This document shows, piece after piece, positions 5,223 to 7,129 of a stretch of DNA of 7,129 bases. Source of the DNA: Bacillota bacterium (GTDB taxonomy: Bacteria > Bacillota > Clostridia > Oscillospirales > QAMX01); assembly GCA_029778935.1 (NCBI GenBank), contig JAKPBM010000240.1, forward strand, positions 1 to 7,129, given 5' to 3'. Made by a program: the position numbers and the translations under genes. Position 1 is the first letter of the stretch. Each line of letters begins with the position of its first letter. Below the pieces are notes generated by a model that searched no databases, was not told the origin of the DNA, and was given only the letters and a program-made list of their open reading frames with translations.

Positions 5223-6068
5223 ATGGACAAGAAAACCGTGCTGGAAGCGGGCGTGCGGGCCATACAGGAAGCGGCTCCCGATTTCGCCCCCGATTTGGCG
5301 ATCATACTCGGCTCGGGGCTGGGGAGCCTGGCCGACCGGGTGGAAAAAGTGGCCGTGCTGCCGTACGACCAGATCCCCGGCTTTAAGCCGTCCACGGCGC
5401 CTTACCACGCCGGGCGGCTCATCTTAGGGCGGCTGGCGGGCAAAAATGTGGCCGTCATGCAAGGGCGGCTCCACTACTACGAAGGCTACACCATGAGCGA
5501 AGTGACGGACCCCATCCGCATTATAGCCCTCTGGGGTGTCAAGCGCATTATCCTCACCAACGCCGCCGGCGGCGTCAACCAGACCTTCGCCCGGGGTGAT
5601 TTGATGCTGATTACCGACCACATCAAGCTCTTTACCGAAAGCCCCGCCAGAGGCAAGGAAAACCACCTTTTCGGCCCCCGCTTTTTTGACATGACGGAGA
5701 CATATTCCGTTTCCATGGGCCATGTGCTGCGCAAGGCCGCAAGGAAACAGGGGATCCACCTTCGGGAAGGCGTGTATATGTTCTTCCCCGGGCCTCAGTA
5801 CGAAACGCCGGCGGAAATCCGCATGGCGCGGGTGCTGGGCGCCGACGCCGTAGGCATGTCTACGGTGCCGGAAGCCATCGTGGCGCGGCAGATGGGGCTG
5901 AAAACTTTGGGCGTTTCGCTGATTTCCAACCTTGCCGCCGGCATGCCCGGGCAGACCCAGATTACCGAGGAAGAAGTGGCGGAAACCGGCGCCGCCGCGG
6001 CGGAACGGTTCTGCGCCCTGATTGAGACGGCGGTCGAGCTGCTTCCGCCGGCCGGAACGGAGGAATAG
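5223..6068 (+). CDS. Purine nucleoside phosphorylase, trimeric (PNP/MTAP) class
   Basis: Cytoplasmic enzyme that splits purine (deoxy)ribonucleosides with phosphate to free base and (deoxy)ribose-1-phosphate; 281 aa, the usual size of the trimeric class. Phosphate-site motifs are GSGLG (30-34), His62, GRLHYYEGY (81-89) and TNAAGG (112-117). The purine site has GPQYETPAE (190-198), MSTVPE (212-217) and Asn236. Glu194 and Asn236 correspond to human PNP Glu201 and Asn243, the pair that recognises 6-oxopurines, so inosine/guanosine-type substrates are expected rather than adenosine. Two positions are unusual: the residue before His62 is Tyr where Gly is usual, and the position of human His257, which contacts the ribose 5'-OH, appears to be Glu249. 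AGGAGG at 5209-5214 with an 8-base spacer firmly supports the ATG. The deaminase gene begins one base after the stop, so the two are surely co-expressed. It could be annotated punA/pupG; methylthioinosine phosphorylase is an alternative role. Confidence 0.93.
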   Translation: MDKKTVLEAGVRAIQEAAPDFAPDLAIILGSGLGSLADRVEKVAVLPYDQIPGFKPSTAPYHAGRLILGRLAGKNVAVMQGRLHYYEGYTMSEVTDPIRIIALWGVKRIILTNAAGGVNQTFARGDLMLITDHIKLFTESPARGKENHLFGPRFFDMTETYSVSMGHVLRKAARKQGIHLREGVYMFFPGPQYETPAEIRMARVLGADAVGMSTVPEAIVARQMGLKTLGVSLISNLAAGMPGQTQITEEEVAETGAAAAERFCALIETAVELLPPAGTEE

Positions 6069-6069
6069 C

Positions 6070-7129
6070 ATGAGCGTTCTTTTCAAAGACTTTGCCGTAC
6101 TTACCATGGCACGGGAAGGGTTTTTGCCCAAGGCTTGCGTGCTGGTGGAAAACGGGAAGATAACTTACGTGGGCGAAAGCCTTCCGCAAGGGAAAACCGC
6201 GGACAGGGTCATCTCCGGCCAAGGGAAACTGCTGCTTCCGGGGCTTATTAACGCCCATACCCACCTGCCCATGGCGGCCCTGCGTGGCTACGCCGACGAC
6301 TACCCTTTGCAGACCTGGCTGTTCGAGCACATCTTCCCCGTGGAGGACAGGCTGGACGAGCGGTGCGTGGAAATCTGCGCGAAAATGGGCATCGCCGAGG
6401 CCCTTGCTTTTGGCACCACGTCCGTTTCGGATATGTACTTCTTCTGCGACGGCATCGCGCGGGCCGTGGCCGAAACGGGCATCCGGGCCAACCTCTCCCG
6501 GGCGGTGACCTGGGACCAAAGCGAGCCGTTTACCAAGGCCAACCCCCGCTTTGCCGAGGCCGTTTCCCTCTATGAAACCTGGCACAACGCATGCAACGGC
6601 CGCATTAAGGTGGACGCGTCGGTCCACGCCGAGTACACTTCCGCTTTTGACGCATGGAAACTGGTGGCGGACTTTGCGGCGGAAACGGGATTAGGCATCC
6701 ACATCCACCTTTCGGAAACCCGGGCGGAACACGAAAACTGCGTGGCCAAGTACGGCAAGACCCCCGCTTTTGTGCTGGACGAAGCGGGGCTGCTGACCAG
6801 CCGCACGCTGGCGGCCCACTGCGTGTTCCTGACCGACGAAGACATTGCGCTGCTAGCTAAGCGGGGCGTTTCCATCGCCCACAACCCTGTATCCAACCTG
6901 AAACTGGGCAGCGGTATCGCCCCGGTGGCAAAGTTCCTGTCCGCCGGCGTCAACGTGGCGCTGGGCACCGACGGCGTGGCCAGCAACAATAATCTCGACC
7001 TGTTCGAGGAAATCAAACTCGCCGCCCTGTTGCAAAAGGGCGTTCACTACGACGCCGCCCTTGTCCCTGCCGAAACGGCGCTGGCCATGGCCACAGTTAA
7101 CGGCGCCAAAGCCCAGGGCCGGGAAGGGC
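6070..7129 (+). CDS. mtaD: MtaD-type 5-methylthioadenosine/S-adenosylhomocysteine deaminase (3' end outside window)
   Basis: Metal-dependent amidohydrolase (TrzN/ATZ-like group) predicted to deaminate 5'-methylthioadenosine or S-adenosylhomocysteine to the inosine analogue plus ammonia. The first 353 residues of about 430 are present and the frame runs open off the right edge. The N-terminal beta part leads to NAHTH, giving metal ligands His63 and His65. LRGYADD follows, then VHAEYTS with His186 in the substrate region, IHLSE with ligand His213 and catalytic Glu216, AAHC with His250, and LGTDGVASNNNLDL with ligand Asp301. All expected metal-site residues are thus present. The start ATG has GGAGG (6059-6063) in the tail of the preceding gene, with one base between stop and start, implying translational coupling. 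Related enzymes act on other substrates, including 6-aminodeoxyfutalosine in menaquinone synthesis, guanine or triazines, so substrate identity is inferred from motifs and the phosphorylase neighbour. Confidence 0.9.
   Translation, partial: MSVLFKDFAVLTMAREGFLPKACVLVENGKITYVGESLPQGKTADRVISGQGKLLLPGLINAHTHLPMAALRGYADDYPLQTWLFEHIFPVEDRLDERCVEICAKMGIAEALAFGTTSVSDMYFFCDGIARAVAETGIRANLSRAVTWDQSEPFTKANPRFAEAVSLYETWHNACNGRIKVDASVHAEYTSAFDAWKLVADFAAETGLGIHIHLSETRAEHENCVAKYGKTPAFVLDEAGLLTSRTLAAHCVFLTDEDIALLAKRGVSIAHNPVSNLKLGSGIAPVAKFLSAGVNVALGTDGVASNNNLDLFEEIKLAALLQKGVHYDAALVPAETALAMATVNGAKAQGREG

Overview
The window is a stretch of high-G+C bacterial chromosome with every recognisable gene on the + strand. 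The gene set and order (RelA/SpoT-type (p)ppGpp enzyme, D-aminoacyl-tRNA deacylase, small metallo-beta-lactamase-fold hydrolase, HemZ-type radical SAM protein) is an arrangement I know from Bacillota, particularly clostridia and their relatives. The later genes (a coiled-coil zinc-ribbon protein, a trimeric-type purine nucleoside phosphorylase and an MtaD-type deaminase) also fit an anaerobic, high-G+C member of that phylum. The exact lineage is inference; no rRNA or other marker is present.

Region 1 (1-3835) is a tightly packed operon: the C-terminal half of the RSH protein (cut by the left edge), dtd, an MBL-fold hydrolase and hemZ, with gaps of 16, 25 and 8 bases. In many relatives hisS and aspS come next, but here they do not. 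A terminator-like hairpin lies inside the last codons of hemZ. A good extended -10 promoter overlaps the hemZ end and starts a separate unit.

Region 2 (3820-4431) is that unit: promoter, a 156-residue protein of unknown function with a helical/coiled-coil body and a four-cysteine zinc ribbon, and a rho-independent terminator.

Region 3 (4432-5222) is about 790 bases with no convincing gene. Its left half is G+A-rich on the + strand. Its right half is clearly lower in G+C than the flanking genes and has several hairpins, some mutually exclusive, so it may hold a long structured leader for the next gene. I match it to no known RNA family.

Region 4 (5223-7129) is a two-gene unit separated by one base: a purine nucleoside phosphorylase and an MtaD-like 5-methylthioadenosine/S-adenosylhomocysteine deaminase (cut by the right edge). 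Together they suggest a salvage route in which the 6-amino group is removed first and the resulting 6-oxopurine nucleoside is then split by phosphorolysis. Two pocket substitutions in the phosphorylase make methylthioinosine a candidate substrate.

No mobile element, CRISPR array, tRNA or rRNA was seen. Most of the window is ordinary housekeeping. The points most worth a second look are the phosphorylase/deaminase pair and the unexplained 790-base gap before it.
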